From: Phocoena phocoena
Taxonomy: Eukaryota; Chordata; Mammalia; Artiodactyla; Phocoenidae
NCBI RefSeq assembly: GCF_963924675.1
Contig: NC_089220.1
Coordinates: forward strand, 84,819,168-84,883,167
Length of the DNA: 64,000 bases
Direction: 5' to 3'
Shown here: piece by piece, positions 10,911 to 23,391 of the stretch
Numbering within the stretch: position 1 is the stretch's first letter
How the letters are laid out: every line of letters begins with the position of its first letter
Notes under the pieces: model-generated
What the model saw: the letters and a program-made list of their open reading frames with translations, nothing else
The model's database searches: none
Told to the model about the DNA's origin: nothing
Made by a program: the position numbers and the translations under genes

Positions 10911-13900
10911 GGAGTGGGCGCTAGTGCTTCTTGCTGCTGTAGGGCTATGTTTCCAGCTGTTGTGTGAGTTGAGTGGGTTGGGTGCATTTTCCAGAGAACA
11001 CATGCTTAGGATTTGAGAAAACTTAGTGCCCCAGGTACCTTGCCATACTTAATCCAAGGCAAGGTGGCCATTTGATTGCTGTCCGTTTCTGCCATATACG
11101 TTAGTTCTTCAAATTCTACTTATGCAAATATTAGGGACCTGAGAGCTTTCTAACACCGAGTTGTAGTTAAGGGATCATTCCTAGGAATAGAAAATGCTCA
11201 TGAAGCCAGCATTAACAAATGGTATTTGAGGAGAGAAGCGGGGGGGACTACTATCTTAGGTAAATGCAACTTTGTGCCTTAAAACCTAAAGCATTTCAGA
11301 TAATATTTTGAAATTTACCTTTCAAATTTAGGGTTGTGGTGATGATAAAATGCCCAGGGTATAGTCTGGTCCAAAGTAAGCGCTTATTAATAGATCACGA
11401 GTACCATTTATTTAATTATTAAAGTTAACTTAATGACGATTAAGAACGGATAGTTGGCTCTTTTACTCTTTGCATCACTTGCTATCATATTTTCTGATTA
11501 TTTTTGTGTGCAAATTATAGTTTTAAAAAGATTTTTCAAATTTCTGGGCTCATTGTATATTGGTGAATACTGAAATTCGAGTGAACCTATTCTCTTACAA
11601 ATTTGAGTTTCAGAAACGTAACCACACTCTTATAGTGAATGATTATGTTAAGGAACAAACTAACATCTTTGTGCCTACCATACAGTAATGCATTTGTTGT
11701 ATGAAAAGTTATAGTTATTTTTAGCAACTTCGGAAACATTCGGTTTAGGTTCACCATCATTTGAATAGTTTGTGTTTTTAAAGTAATGGTATTGATTTGG
11801 AATTTTAAATTGGCGTACTTTGGGGCCGGGGCTAGTACCTGAATCATTGAATTAGGTACCTACCTAGTAAACCAGTTAGTGTATTTGGTAAGTTGTATGA
11901 GGGTTATGGCTTTAGTAGTTAAACATCTCCCAGAGATGTCACTGGTGAAAAGATACTCAGAATAGGGACTCCGAAATTGTAGCAATTTACTTATGGAACT
12001 TGCCATGTTACCTGAAAACATTCTCTGCAAAATGGCATTTGTGTGTTGGTGTGTGAGTGCCTGTACCTTCAAAACGTTGACATTTTCAGAATGTTAGTAT
12101 TTCACATCCACAATTAAACTTACCTCCTCGGGTCACTTTTATAGTTATTTTATTTAGATAACTGCTTGATCTTGAAAAGCTGAACTTTTTTTTTTTGAAT
12201 GTTAAGTTATATCTATGTACCAAAACTGTGGTCTTCCTTAATGCTTTCAGAGAGCCAAACACAGAGTATTTTTAGAATCTTGCTGGAAGGAGATTTACTG
12301 CTTCATGAGTAGCCTAGCTCTTCCTAAAGTAATTTGATTTTTGCAATTGGTTAAAGTTATCTTAGACTTTAGAGTGGTATTTCTCTGTCTGAAACAGCTA
12401 AATTTGCTGAATTGACTATCCTTTCTTTAGAAAATCCAGTATATATAGTATTCCAAAAGCATAGGCATATTGCTTATAGTGAAGTGAAATCTGTGCTTAA
12501 AGATTATTGTGGAATAAAATTGTATTACTTGTTTGTAAACCAAGTAGCAATGTATGGCTCAAGATAGAGATTGTTTTGTTCGTAAGTTAGGTTTTTGGTT
12601 TTATACATTTTGATCAACTCCTGGAATAACTGACTGGAGGATTAAAAAAAGACCTTATACAAATCAAAAGTCAGAAAGTTCTAACTTTTTTTCCCTCTTA
12701 ATACACATTTTTACATTTATTAGTTAGTTACCTGTGTACAGAGTGCAGATAGGGCAGTCTGACTCTTCTGCTCTTAATTTTTCTGTTTAGATGAAAGGAA
12801 AATTTTGAAATGTGTATATATAATGTAAGTATGAAGTTTACTTCAGTACAGTCTCTAACACTAAACTGGATTTCTGTCAGTAGAATCTTTGATATTTCAT
12901 AGATTAATTTTTAAGGGATAGTGATTGGTTAAAACTTCTTTGCCCCAGTTTTACCTGTAAAAATGATCTGAAAATCAAGAATTTAATATTATAGAATGTT
13001 TAGGATATTCTGAACCCTATAATGTCTTCATAGGTTTGGGATAGTGAAAAAAATTTTTCAGATACTTCTTTGCTGTGTGCCATATTTAAATGCACTTCAT
13101 GAGAGTGTTTTTGCATAATTGCTTACAAAAATACTTGATTTGTAACAAAATTTTGAGCTTTATGGACTAAATACAAGATTAGGAGTTTGTGTTATTTGAT
13201 ATATACACCATTTTAGAGGAATTGGTTTTTGTGAATTTTCTGAACTTTACTATTTTTATAAAGTCACTTTATTTGTGACTTCTCAGTCTGTTTAAATTTT
13301 GTTTTATCGGTCTCTGGTAGGTGTTACTTAAACTTGATAGTTTTAGGAAACCAATAAACTTAATTGCCTTAAGCCTGAGAAAGCTTTTGAAAAGAATCAC
13401 TCTAAATTTTATCTATCTCTTAAATGCCAAATCGGAGGAGAAATTCTTTTTTCACCTTTCCTGGGTATTAGTACAGTGGTGTCAGAAAGTGTGTTTCTGT
13501 TTTCACATTTAGCCACAATACAAAACAATAGCCAACCTTTTTTAAAGCCTTGATTTTTAAAATATTATCCTCAGGCTAATGAATATTTTAAGTTTTGGAG
13601 TCCCCCCCACTTTTTTGGGGGGGCGGTCATGTGGCCAGCCCTATAAGAAGATGTGAAATTCAGATCAGATGCTTTTGCTGCTTGTTAGTAGTTCTGATGA
13701 AGAGTAAAATTAGACTTTTAATTATAATGAGGAGCACCAATAAGTGGCTCAATCTGATTAGTCAAAATTACTGACCCACTTTAAACAGAAGTAGTAATGT
13801 AACATTTTCCTTTTTTGTATAAAAGCTAATTGGTGATAGCTTTATATCTTGTAGAATATTTAGGTAATTTAGCACATCACTTTAGTTGAATGTAACAATC

Positions 13901-13918
13901 TGAGATTTCTTTAAAACA
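10911..13918 (+). other. MGA: MGA intron 1, mostly unique sequence
   Basis: About 3 kb of AT-rich DNA with almost no recognisable transposon, unusual for this window. No coding exon is seen. It may contain conserved intronic regulatory DNA close to the promoter, but no specific site can be named. Confidence 0.45.
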
Positions 13919-15430
13919 TTTTATTGAGATATAATTCACATAACATAAAATTCACCATTTTAAAGGATACATTTAATGGTTTTTGGTTCCTGAACATTTC
14001 GATCACCCCCAAAAGAAACCCCATACCAATTAGCAATTGTGCCAATTATTCCTCTCCCTTTTCACTGTCAACTATGGATCTACTTTCTGTAGATTTGCCT
14101 ATTCTGGACATTTCATGTAAATGGAATTGTACAATATATGTGGCATTTTTCTTGTAACATTTATGAATTAACTAATTTAGTTTTTTTATTGAAATTGGTT
14201 GTATGTCTACAAGATACAAAATTTAGAAAGTGTCAGAATATGTATTCTTCCAGCCACCCTGTTTTCCCTTGATAAAGCCAATACTACCAGTTCCTTTTTT
14301 GTCTTTACAGATAGTCTATGTCAAGCAGATACATACATACTGGGTTTTTTCTTTGGCTTTTTTTTGGTTGAAACTTTGTAGAAGTATGTAGCATAATCTA
14401 CAATTGTTTTGAACTTTATGCTCTTAATATATCTTGTACTTTTGTATGAGTCCATAAAGTTTATAATTCTTTTCTAGCTGCAGAATATTCCACTCCGTCG
14501 TTGTACCACCATTTATCACTGGTGTGTATGTGTGTATTTGCACACATGTATATAAGATAAAACCCTAGAGGAACTGCTGTTTCATGGGATGTATGCATTT
14601 GTACTTTTGATATTTTCATGTTATCCTCTTAGATTCTGTCATCTTACACTCTCAGCAACTGGTTAGATGAGAATGCTGGTTGACGTACACCCTTTACAAC
14701 ACCTCTGCCAAACTTTGATTTTTGCTGTTCTGATAGGGTAAAAAACAGTATTTTAGGACGACTTTAATTTCCTCTATTCCGAGACTATGTACGTTTTCAT
14801 AACCATTTGCTTTTCCTATTCTTTGCCCATTTTTCTGTTAGATTTTTTGTCTTGTTGATTTGTATAAAATGATCCCTTTTGATATTACGGAAATGAGTTT
14901 TTTTTTTTTTTTTTTTTTTTTTTGCGGTACGCAGGCCTCTCACTGTTGTGGCCTCTCCCGTTGTGGAGCACAGGCTCCGGACGTGCAGGCTCAGAGGCCA
15001 TGGCTCACGGGCCCAGCCGCTCTGCGGCATGTGGGGTCTTCCCGGACCGGGGCATGAACCCGTGTCCCCTGCATCGGTAGGCGGACTCTCAACCACTGCG
15101 CCACCAGGGAAGCTCCGGGAAATGAGTTCTTTATGATATAAGTTGCAAATATAGTTTTCCATTCAGGCATTTGTTTTTTATTTTGCGTGGGTGGTTTTTG
15201 TCATGTTAAAAACAAATTTACATGATTTTGAATTTATCAAAAATTCTGTCGTCTTATTGACTTCTAGATTTTATGTCCTACTTATTATCAAAAAGGTTTT
15301 CTCAGAGATTTCTTTAAGAATTAAAAAAAAATTACACTGAGGCGGGGTGGGGTGGGATTTAAATGTTTGGTCTGTCTGGAATTTTTTTCAGTGTAAGGTC
15401 TGAGGTGTGGAGCCAACTGTTTCTTTCCTA
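13919..15430 (-). mobile_element. Old LINE-1 fragment (interrupted)
   Basis: Antisense L1 3' region: 'ttattgagatataattcaca' then 'tccactccgtcgttgtaccacc' and 'gtgtaaggtctgaggtgtgg' phrases in the expected antisense order. It is diverged, so old. Interrupted by the SINE at 14900-15117. Confidence 0.7.
14900..15117 (-). mobile_element. Cetacean-type 210-bp SINE inside old L1
   Basis: Reverse copy with a 23-base T-run, then 'gcggtacgcaggcctctcac'. 11-bp duplication 'ggaaatgagtt' at 14889-14899 and 15118-15128. Confidence 0.92.
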
Positions 15431-15689
15431 GTAAGTTCCAGTGATTTGTCATGGTTTCTTTAAATGTATGTACTAACAAGGTAAATAGCATTTTACTTAT
15501 GTATGAACTCATGCCATTACCATAATAAGTGTTGATCTTATACAAAGATAACATGTAAATTTGTTAATTTTTACTCATCTCAGGAGAACTTGCTGTGTAA
15601 TGGAATCCTCTGGCAAATTAATTCATTAAGTATCAGGATCCTTTTAAAATGAAAATAACTTTCCAATTTGATCTCTTTAAGTCTGTATA

Positions 15690-16150
15690 TTTTTCTTTTC
15701 TAAAAACTAAGGCATTTATTTTATTTTTAAATTAATTAATTTTTTTGGCTGCGTTGGGTCTTCGTTGCTGCACGCAGGCTTTCTCTAGTTGTGGCGAGCA
15801 GGGGCTCCTCTTCGTTTCGGTGCGCGGGCTTCTCATTGCGGTGGCTTCTCTCGTTGCAGAGCACGGGCTCTAGGTGTGCGGGCTTCAGTAGTTGCAGCAT
15901 GTGGGCTCAGTAGTTGTGGCATGCAGGCCCTGTAGTTGCAGCATGCGGGCCCTTAGAGCACACGGGCTTCAGTAGTTGTGGCGCTTAGGCTCAGTAGTTG
16001 TGGCGCTTGGGCTCAGTAGTTGTGGCGCTTGGGCTCAGTAGTTGTGGCACATTGGCTTAGTTGCTCCGTGGAAGTGGGATCTTCCCCGACCAGGGATCTT
16101 CCCTTGCATTGGCAGGCAGATTCTTAACCATTGTGCCACCAGGGAAGTTC
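15690..16150 (-). mobile_element. CHR-class long SINE with internal tandem expansion
   Basis: Reverse orientation, about 460 bp and therefore longer than its relatives here (about 340 bp). The extra length is a tandem array of 'ggctcagtagttgtggcg' words at about 15964-16052. Flanked by 'aagtctgtata' at 15679-15689 and 16152-16162. Confidence 0.88.
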
Positions 16151-16465
16151 GAAGTCTGTATACTTTTATACTTTCATGTAGTTTTTCTAAAATGAATGTA
16201 CACTTTTTGTTTTTATTTGAGATTGTAGTATGTATAGTGAATTATTGGAGATTGGGATATGAATAATTTAACTAATTAGATTAAAACGAACTTTAAAGAG
16301 ATAAATACTCCAGAATCAGTATCTTCACAGTGATTGAGAGAAAGGTAGAAGCAAAGTCTTAGAAGAATTTAGGAATATATTTTGGGGGTACTGTAATCAT
16401 TCTTGTATTTTTGTTAACAAAATAAATGTTCACTTGATTAAAGTGTTTTTTTGCTTGTTTTTTAG

Positions 16466-16532
16466 GCTGGGAAGGCCATTGTGGTTATGTGGTAACTATA
16501 GTTATCTTACTACTGATTTTCCCACTGGAATC
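16466..16532 (+). other. MGA: 5' UTR part of the first coding MGA exon
   Basis: The acceptor 'tgcttgttttttag' ends at 16465, a strong pyrimidine tract. 67 bases of untranslated exon precede the ATG. The frame of the ATG is open back through this stretch but contains no earlier ATG. Confidence 0.8.
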
Positions 16533-17596
16533 ATGGAGGAGAAACAGCAGATTATATTGGCTAATCAAGATGGTGGGACAGTGGCAGGAGCAGCACCTAC
16601 CTTCTTTGTCATCCTAAAACAGCCAGGAAATGGCAAAACTGATCAAGGAATTTTGGTTACTAATCGGGATGCCTGCGCTTTGGCTAGCAGTGTTTCATCA
16701 CCAGGAAAATCTAAGGGAAAGATTTGCCTTCCAGCTGATTGTACTGTAGGAGGAATCACTGTCACCTTGGATAACAATAGTATGTGGAACGAATTCTATC
16801 ATCGAAGCACAGAGATGATCCTGACCAAGCAGGGAAGACGCATGTTTCCTTACTGTCGTTATTGGATAACAGGTTTAGATTCAAATATGAAATATATCCT
16901 TGTCATGGATATATCTCCTGTGGATAACCATCGTTATAAATGGAATGGTCGCTGGTGGGAGCCCAGTGGGAAGGCTGAACCCCATGTTTTGGGGAGGGTT
17001 TTTATTCATCCAGAATCTCCTTCCACAGGTCATTATTGGATGCATCAACCAGTATCTTTCTATAAACTCAAACTTACCAACAATACACTGGACCAAGAAG
17101 GGCATATTATCTTGCACTCTATGCATCGCTACCTGCCGAGGCTTCATTTGGTGCCTGCAGAGAAGGCTACCGAAGTGATACAGTTAAATGGCCCTGGTGT
17201 CCACACTTTTACCTTCCCACAGACTGAATTCTTTGCAGTAACAGCTTATCAAAACATTCAGATTACCCAGTTGAAAATAGATTACAATCCATTTGCTAAA
17301 GGCTTCCGGGATGATGGGCTGAATAGTAAGCCCCAGAGAGATGGAAAGCAAAAGAACAGCTCTGACCAGGAAGGGAATAGTGTTCCCAGTTCTCCTGGTC
17401 AACGGGTCCGTCTTACAGAAGGTGAGGGGTCAGAGATACAGCTAACTGATTCGGATCCTTTATTGAGGGGTCATGAAGCATCATGCAAGGGTTTGGAGAA
17501 GCCTTCCCTTAATGTAAAACGAGACTTTCTAGGTTTCATGGATATTGATTCAGCACTTGGTGAAGTTCCTCAGTTGAAGCAAGAGGTTTCTGAAAG
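16533..17596 (+). CDS. MGA: MGA coding exon 1: N terminus and T-box domain
   Basis: MGA (MAX gene-associated protein) is a nuclear DNA-binding repressor. It carries a T-box and a C-terminal bHLH-zipper, pairs with MAX at E-boxes, and scaffolds the PRC1.6 complex. This exon encodes residues 1-354 plus two bases of codon 355. The start MEEKQQIILANQ is chosen because it is the first ATG after the acceptor and has a strong context (A at -3, G at +4). The T-box runs about residues 75-262 (DNA 16755-17318). Visible signatures are WNEFYHRSTEMILTKQGRRM at 85-104, FAVTAYQN at 234-241 and IDYNPFAKGFR at 249-259. A serine- and acid-rich linker follows and ends with LKQE (348-351), a SUMO-type motif. The donor is aaag|gtaggt. 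The open frame runs only four bases further, to a stop inside the intron. No disruption is seen and identification is firm. Confidence 0.97.
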
Positions 17597-18175
17597 GTAG
17601 GTAACAGATTTTCTGTTCTTAGAGATAAAAGGATGGTTTGAATTTAAAATACTGATTGTGTGGATTGCTGACTTTAGACATTGATAAATGCAAGCTGCTA
17701 TAAAATGTACCACAGTTGCTTTTACATTCTGTGAAGTGACAGTTCATTTTTCTGTAATGAATATGGATTGGGTTCACAATCCAGAATTGTAGGCAAATTA
17801 GATGACTTATCAGAATGGGGACCTTAGATTTAGATTGTAGGTTTAGACTTTCATTAATCATGTGTGGCTGTTCCTTGTTAATATATATAGATGAATTTTT
17901 TAAAATATTGAAATATAGTTGATGTACAGTATGTATAGACAACTCTTGATTGATTGGGGAAGGGAAAAGAATGACCCCCAAATCATAACTGAAACAGAAT
18001 TTACCCAGTGAGGCACAGAAGAGATTTAAAGTAAAGTTGTTTATATGTAGTACATAAGAATTTTGTGCCCTGTGGACATCCTAATCCATAAATTGCCTGA
18101 GTAAGAAATAAGCTGAAGATAATTACATGTTAAAATAGCATGATATACTCTTGTGCTTTTTAAATTTGAACTTGT
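17597..18175 (+). other. MGA: Start of the 27.9-kb MGA intron
   Basis: AT-rich intron with no exon. A short L1-like word ('aaatatagttgatgtacagt') lies near 17910. Otherwise it appears unique. Confidence 0.4.
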
Positions 18176-19204
18176 GTTATTTATTTATTTTTATCAAAGT
18201 CTTTATGTTTTTAGAGCAATTTTAGGTTTGCAGCAAAATTGAGAGGAAAGTACAGAGATTTCCCATACAGCCCCTGCCTCCACACATGCATAGCCATTCC
18301 CATTAGCAACATTCCCCACCAGAGTGGTACATTTGTGTCAATTGATGAACCTATATTGATGCATCATAATCACCCAAAGTCCGTAGATTACATAAGGGTT
18401 CACTGTTGGTGATATACATTCTGTGGGTTTGGACAAATATGTAATGACATGTATCCACCCTCATTGTATCATACAGAGTATTTTCATTGCCCTGGAAATC
18501 CTCTATTCTCCACCTGTTAATTCCCCTTCCCATCTGGCAACCTTTTGCCTTTTTATTATCTCACTGCTTTGCCTTGTCCAGAATTTCATATAGTTGGAAT
18601 TATACAGTATGTAGCCTTCTCAAATTGGCTTCTTTCACTTAGTAATATGTATATAAGGTTCCTTCATGTCTGTTCATGGCTTGGTACCACATTTTTTTTC
18701 AGTGCTGAATAGTATTTCCTTGTTTGGTTGTACCAGTTCATTTATTCATTCACCTCCTGAAGGACATCTTGGGTGCTTCCCAGTTTTGGCAATTATGAAT
18801 AAAGCTGCCACGAACATCCATGTCCAAGCCTTCAGTTCACTTGGGTATATACCAAAGAGTGTGGTTGCTAGATCGTACGGTAACAGTAGTGTTAGATTTA
18901 TAAGAAACTGCCAAACTCTTCCAAAGTGGCTGTACCATTTTGCAGAAATGAGAGTTCTTGTTGCTCTGCATCCTTGTCAGCACTTGGTGTTGTCAGTTTT
19001 CTGGATTTTGGCCTTTCTAATAGGTGTGTAGTAGTAGTATCTTGTTTAAATTTGCCTTTCCCTGATGACACGATGTCATCAGGTGGTGCATTTTTTCATA
19101 TGCTTATTTGCCATCTGTATGTCATCTTTGGTGTCTTTTAAGGTCTTTGGCCCATTTTCTAATCAGATTGTTTTACTGTTTTTTTAAGAGTTCCTTATAT
19201 ATTT

Positions 19205-19440
19205 TGGTGTGTTTTTTGAGGGGGGGCTGCCTTGGGTCTTAGTTGTGGCATGTGGGATCGTTGCGGCATGCGGGCTTCTCTCTACTTGTGGCGCACGGGC
19301 TGCAGAGTGCGTGGGCTCAGTAGTTGCAGTGTGCAGGCTTAGTTGCCCCGTGGCATGTGGCATCTTAGTTCCCTGACCAGGGATCGAACCTGCGTCCCCT
19401 GCATTGGAAGGTGGATTCTTAAGGACCACCAGGGAAGTCC
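19205..19440 (-). mobile_element. CHR-class SINE nested in L1
   Basis: Reverse orientation, body 'cttagttgtggcatgtggga', B box 'gaccagggatcgaacctgcg', degraded tRNA head ending 'ccaccagggaagtccc'. About 225 bp. Confidence 0.85.
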
Positions 19441-20643
19441 CAGTTCTTCTGCAAATATTTTCTCCTAGTCTGTGGTCTTCTCATTCTCTTGTTGTCTTTC
19501 ACAAAGCAGTTTATTATTTTAATGAAGTTCAGCCTATCAATGATTTCCTTCATGGATCATGCCTTTGATTTCATATCTAAAAAGTCATTGCCATATTTAA
19601 GGTCATGTAGGTTTTCTCTTAGGTTATCTTTTAGGATCCTTATAGTTCTGTGTTTTACATTTTGGTTTATGATCCATTTTGTATTAATTTATGTGAAAGT
19701 TGGAAGGTCTGCGTCTAGATTGATTTCTTTGCATGTGGATGTCCCTGCTGTTCCAGCACCATTTGTTGAGAAGACTCTCTTTGCTCCATTGTACTGTCCT
19801 TGCTCCTTTGTCAAAGATCAGTTGACTCTATTTATGTGAGTCTATTGTGGGCTCTCTAGTCTGTTCCATTGACCTATTTGTTTTTTCACCAGTACTACAC
19901 TGATTTGATTACTGTAGCTTTTTAAGTAAGTCTTGAACCTGGGTAGTGTTAGCCCTCCAACTTTGTTCTCCTTCAATATTGTATTGGCTATTCTGGGTCT
20001 TTTTCTTCTCTATGTAGACTTGAGAATGAGTTCCATAAAATGACTTGCTGGGATTTTGATTTTGGTTGCATTGAATCTATAGATCAAGTTGGGAGGAGCT
20101 GACATCTTAACTATATTGACTCTTCCTATTCATGAACACTGACTATCTCTCCATTTATTTAGTTCTTTAATTTTTTCCATCAGAGTATTGTCATTTTCCC
20201 CATATTGATCTTGCACATATTAGATTTATACCTCAGTATTTCACTATTTGGGGGTGATAATGTAAATGGTATTGTTTTTTTAACTTCAAATTCCACTTGT
20301 TCTCTGTTGATATATAGGGAAGCAACTGACTTTGGTACTTTATCCTTGTATTCTGCAACTTTGCTATAATCACTTATTAGTTCCAGAAGTTTTTTGGAGA
20401 TTCTTTTGGATTTTCTACCTAGATGATCACGTCATTCATAAACAAGACAGCTTTCTTTCTCTCAAATCTGTATTCCTTTATTTGCTTTTCTTGTCCTATT
20501 GCATTCACTAGGACTTCCAGTATGATGCTGAAAAGGAGTGATGAGAGGTGACATCCTTGCCTTGTTTCTGATCTTAGTGGGAAAGTTTCTAGTTTCTCAC
20601 CATTAAGTATGATGTTTGTTTTAGGTTTTTTGTAGATATTCTT

Positions 20644-20684
20644 TTTTTTGGCTGTGCCTTGCCATATGTGGGATCTTAGTTCCC
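20644..20684 (-). mobile_element. Very short truncated SINE (41 bp) with target duplication
   Basis: Only the 3' part of a CHR-class SINE (T-run, 'ggctgtgccttgcc', 'atgtgggatcttagttccc') lies between two copies of 'tttgtagatattctt' (20629-20643 and 20685-20699). It is a 5'-truncated insertion into the L1. Confidence 0.75.
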
Positions 20685-21218
20685 TTTGTAGATATTCTTG
20701 ATTAAGTTGAAGAAGTTTCCTTCTATTGCTAATTTACTGAGAGTTTTTATCATGGATGGGTGTTGCATATTGTCAAATGCTTTTTTTCTGAATCTGTTGA
20801 TATCATGTGACTTTTTTCTTTTCTGGTTTATTGATGTGATGGATTTTGTTAATTGATTTTTGAATGAACCAGCCTCGTATACCTGGGATGAATCCTGCAT
20901 GGTTATGGTGTATAATTCTTTTTATATGTTTTATTTGATTTGCTCTTATTTTGAGGATTTTTGCATTTATGTTCTTGAGGAATAATGGTCTGTAGTTGTC
21001 TTGTAATGTCTTTGTCTGGTTTTGGGATTGGTGTTATGCTGGCTTCATAGAAGGAGTCAGGAAGCATTGCCACTACTCCATCTTCTGAAAGAGATTGTAG
21101 AGAATTGGTATCATTTTTTTCTCATATGTTTGGGAAATTTTACCAGTGAACCCATCTGGGCCTGGTGCTTTCTGTTTTGGAACCTTATTGATTCAACTTC
21201 TTAAATAAATATAGGCCT

Positions 21219-21422
21219 TTTTTTTTTTTTTGTGGTAGGCGGGCCTCTCACTGTGTGGCCTCTCCCTTTGCAGAGCACAGGCTCCGGACGCGCAGGCTCA
21301 GCGGCCATGGCTCACGGGCCCAGCCGCTCCGCGGCATGTGGGATCTTCCCAGACCGGGGCACGAACCCGCGTCCCCTGCATCGGCAGGCGGACTCTCAAC
21401 CACTGCGCCACCAGGGAAGCCC
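21219..21422 (-). mobile_element. Cetacean-type 210-bp SINE nested in L1
   Basis: Reverse copy with intact 'gaccggggcacgaacccgcg' region. Duplication 'tataggcct' at 21210-21218 and 21423-21431. Confidence 0.9.
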
Positions 21423-21583
21423 TATAGGCCTATTTTGATTGTCTCTTGTGTGAGCTTTGGAAGATTGTGTTTTTCAAGGAATTGGCTCATTTCATCTAGG
21501 GTATCATTTGTTGGCATAAAATTGTTCATATATTCCTTTATTATCCTTTTGATGTCCATGGGATCTGTAGTGGTGTCCCTCTT

Positions 21584-21779
21584 TTTCTTTTTTTAAATTT
21601 AATTTATTATTTATTTTGGTTGCACTGGGTCTTAGTTGCGGCTGGTGGTCTCCTTAGTTGTGGCATGCAAACTCTTAGTTGTGCTATGCATGTGGGATCC
21701 AGTTCCCTGACTAGGGATTGAACCCACGTCCCCTGCATTGGAAGGTGGATTTTTAACTGCTGTGTCACCAGGGAAGTCC
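21584..21779 (-). mobile_element. CHR-class SINE nested in L1
   Basis: Reverse orientation, T/A-rich tail, 'gcactgggtcttagttgcgg', 'gactagggattgaacccacg' B box region, ending 'gtcaccagggaagtccc'. Confidence 0.85.
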
Positions 21780-22806
21780 CCCTTCTTTTTATTTCTGATA
21801 ATAATAATTTGTGTCTTCTCTCGTTTTTCCTTAGCCTGGCTAGAGGCTTATTGACTTTTTTTTATTGATCTCTGAAAAGATCAATTAAAAAAATCAAAAG
21901 TTAAAAAAATCAGCTTTCGGTTTTATTGATTTTTATCTACTGATTTTTCTGTTTTCAGTTTCATTGATTTCTGCCCTGATTCTTATTTCTTTTCTGCTGC
22001 TCACTTTGGATTTAATTTGCTCCTTTTTTTCTAATTTCCTAAGGTGGAAACTTAGATTATTGATTTTAGATCTTCTTTCTTTTCTAATATATGCATTCAG
22101 TGCTATGTTTCTTTGTAAGCACCGCTTTCTCTGTGTCCCACAAATTTTGATAAGTTGTATTTATATTTTCACTTAGTTCAGAATATTTAAAAATTTCTTT
22201 CGAGATTTTTTCTTTGACCCATGTGTTATTTAGAAGTGTGTTGTTTAATCAGTTACTTTGGGATTTTTGTTAAGTTTTTTAAGATGTGTTTTATGGTCCA
22301 GAATGTGGTTTAGCTTGGTGAATGTTCCATGTTAACTTGAGAAGAATGTGTATTCTGCTGTTGTTGAAGTAATCTATACATGTCAATTAGATCTAGTTAA
22401 TTGATGGCTTAACTGAATTCCATTATGTCCTTACTGACTTTATGCCTGCTGGATCTGTCCATTTCTGATGTGTTTCAGTCTCTAATAGTAGATTCATCTG
22501 TTTCTCCTTGCCATTTCTTTTAGTTTTTGCTTCATGTAGGTTGATACTCTGTTTTGGGGCACATATATGTTAAGGATTGTTATGTCTTCTTGGAGGATTG
22601 ACCCTTTATCATTATGTAACGTCCTTCATTATCCCTGATAACTTTCATTACTGTTAAGTCTATTCTGTCTGAAATTAAAATAGCTACTCCTGCTTTCTTT
22701 TGATTAGTGTTAGCATGATATATTCTTCTCTATCCATTTACTTTTAATTTTTATGTGTCTTTATATTTAAAGTGGATTTTACAGACCCAATATGTAATTG
22801 GGTCTT

Positions 22807-23157
22807 TTTTAAAAAAATTAATTTATTTAATTTATTTTTGGCTGTGTTGGGTCTTCGTTGCTGTGCGCAGGCTTTCTCTAGTTACAGCAACCGGGGGCTG
22901 CTCTTGTTGCAGTGCGCGGGCTTCTCATTGCAGTGGCTTCTCTTTGCAGAGCACGGGCTCTAGGTGCTTGGGCTTCAGTAGTTGTGGCACATGGGCTCAG
23001 TAGTTGTGGCTTGTGGGCTTTAGAGCGCAGGCTCAGTAGTTGTGGCGCACGGGCTTAGTTGCTCCGCAGCATGTGGGATCTTTCCGGACCAGGGGTTGAA
23101 CCCATGTCCCCTGCATTGGCAGGTGGATTCTTAACCACTGTGCCACCAGGGAAGCCC
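22807..23157 (-). mobile_element. CHR-class long SINE nested in L1
   Basis: Reverse orientation, about 350 bp, with repeated 'cagtagttgtggc' words. The target word 'tgggtctt' occurs at 22799-22806 and 23158-23165. Confidence 0.88.
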
Positions 23158-23167
23158 TGGGTCTTGT

Positions 23168-23391
23168 GTTTTTTTTTGTTGTTGTTGTTTTGTTTTTTTG
23201 CGGTACGCAGGCCTCTCACTGCTGTGGCCTCCCCCGTTGCGGAGCACAGGCTCCGGACGCACAGGCTCAGTGGCCATGGCTCACAGGCCCAGCCGCTCCG
23301 CGGCATGTGGGATCTTCCCAGACTGGGGCACGAACCTGTGTCCCCTGCATCGGCAGGCGGACCCTCAACCACTGCGCCACCAGGGAAGTCC
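23168..23391 (-). mobile_element. Cetacean-type SINE, second insertion at the same site
   Basis: Reverse copy directly after the long SINE. The target word 'tgggtctt' recurs at 23392-23399, so the two SINEs used the same site in turn. Its tail includes a (gtt)n-like stretch. Confidence 0.9.

Noticed and set aside
15964..16052. CRISPR-like direct repeats
   Set aside because: The repeats are head-to-tail parts of a SINE body without spacers, in a mammalian nuclear genome.
16434..16532. Longer MGA N terminus starting at 16434
   Set aside because: That start lies in the intron, upstream of a strong acceptor at 16464-16465. The ATG at 16533 matches the known MGA start.
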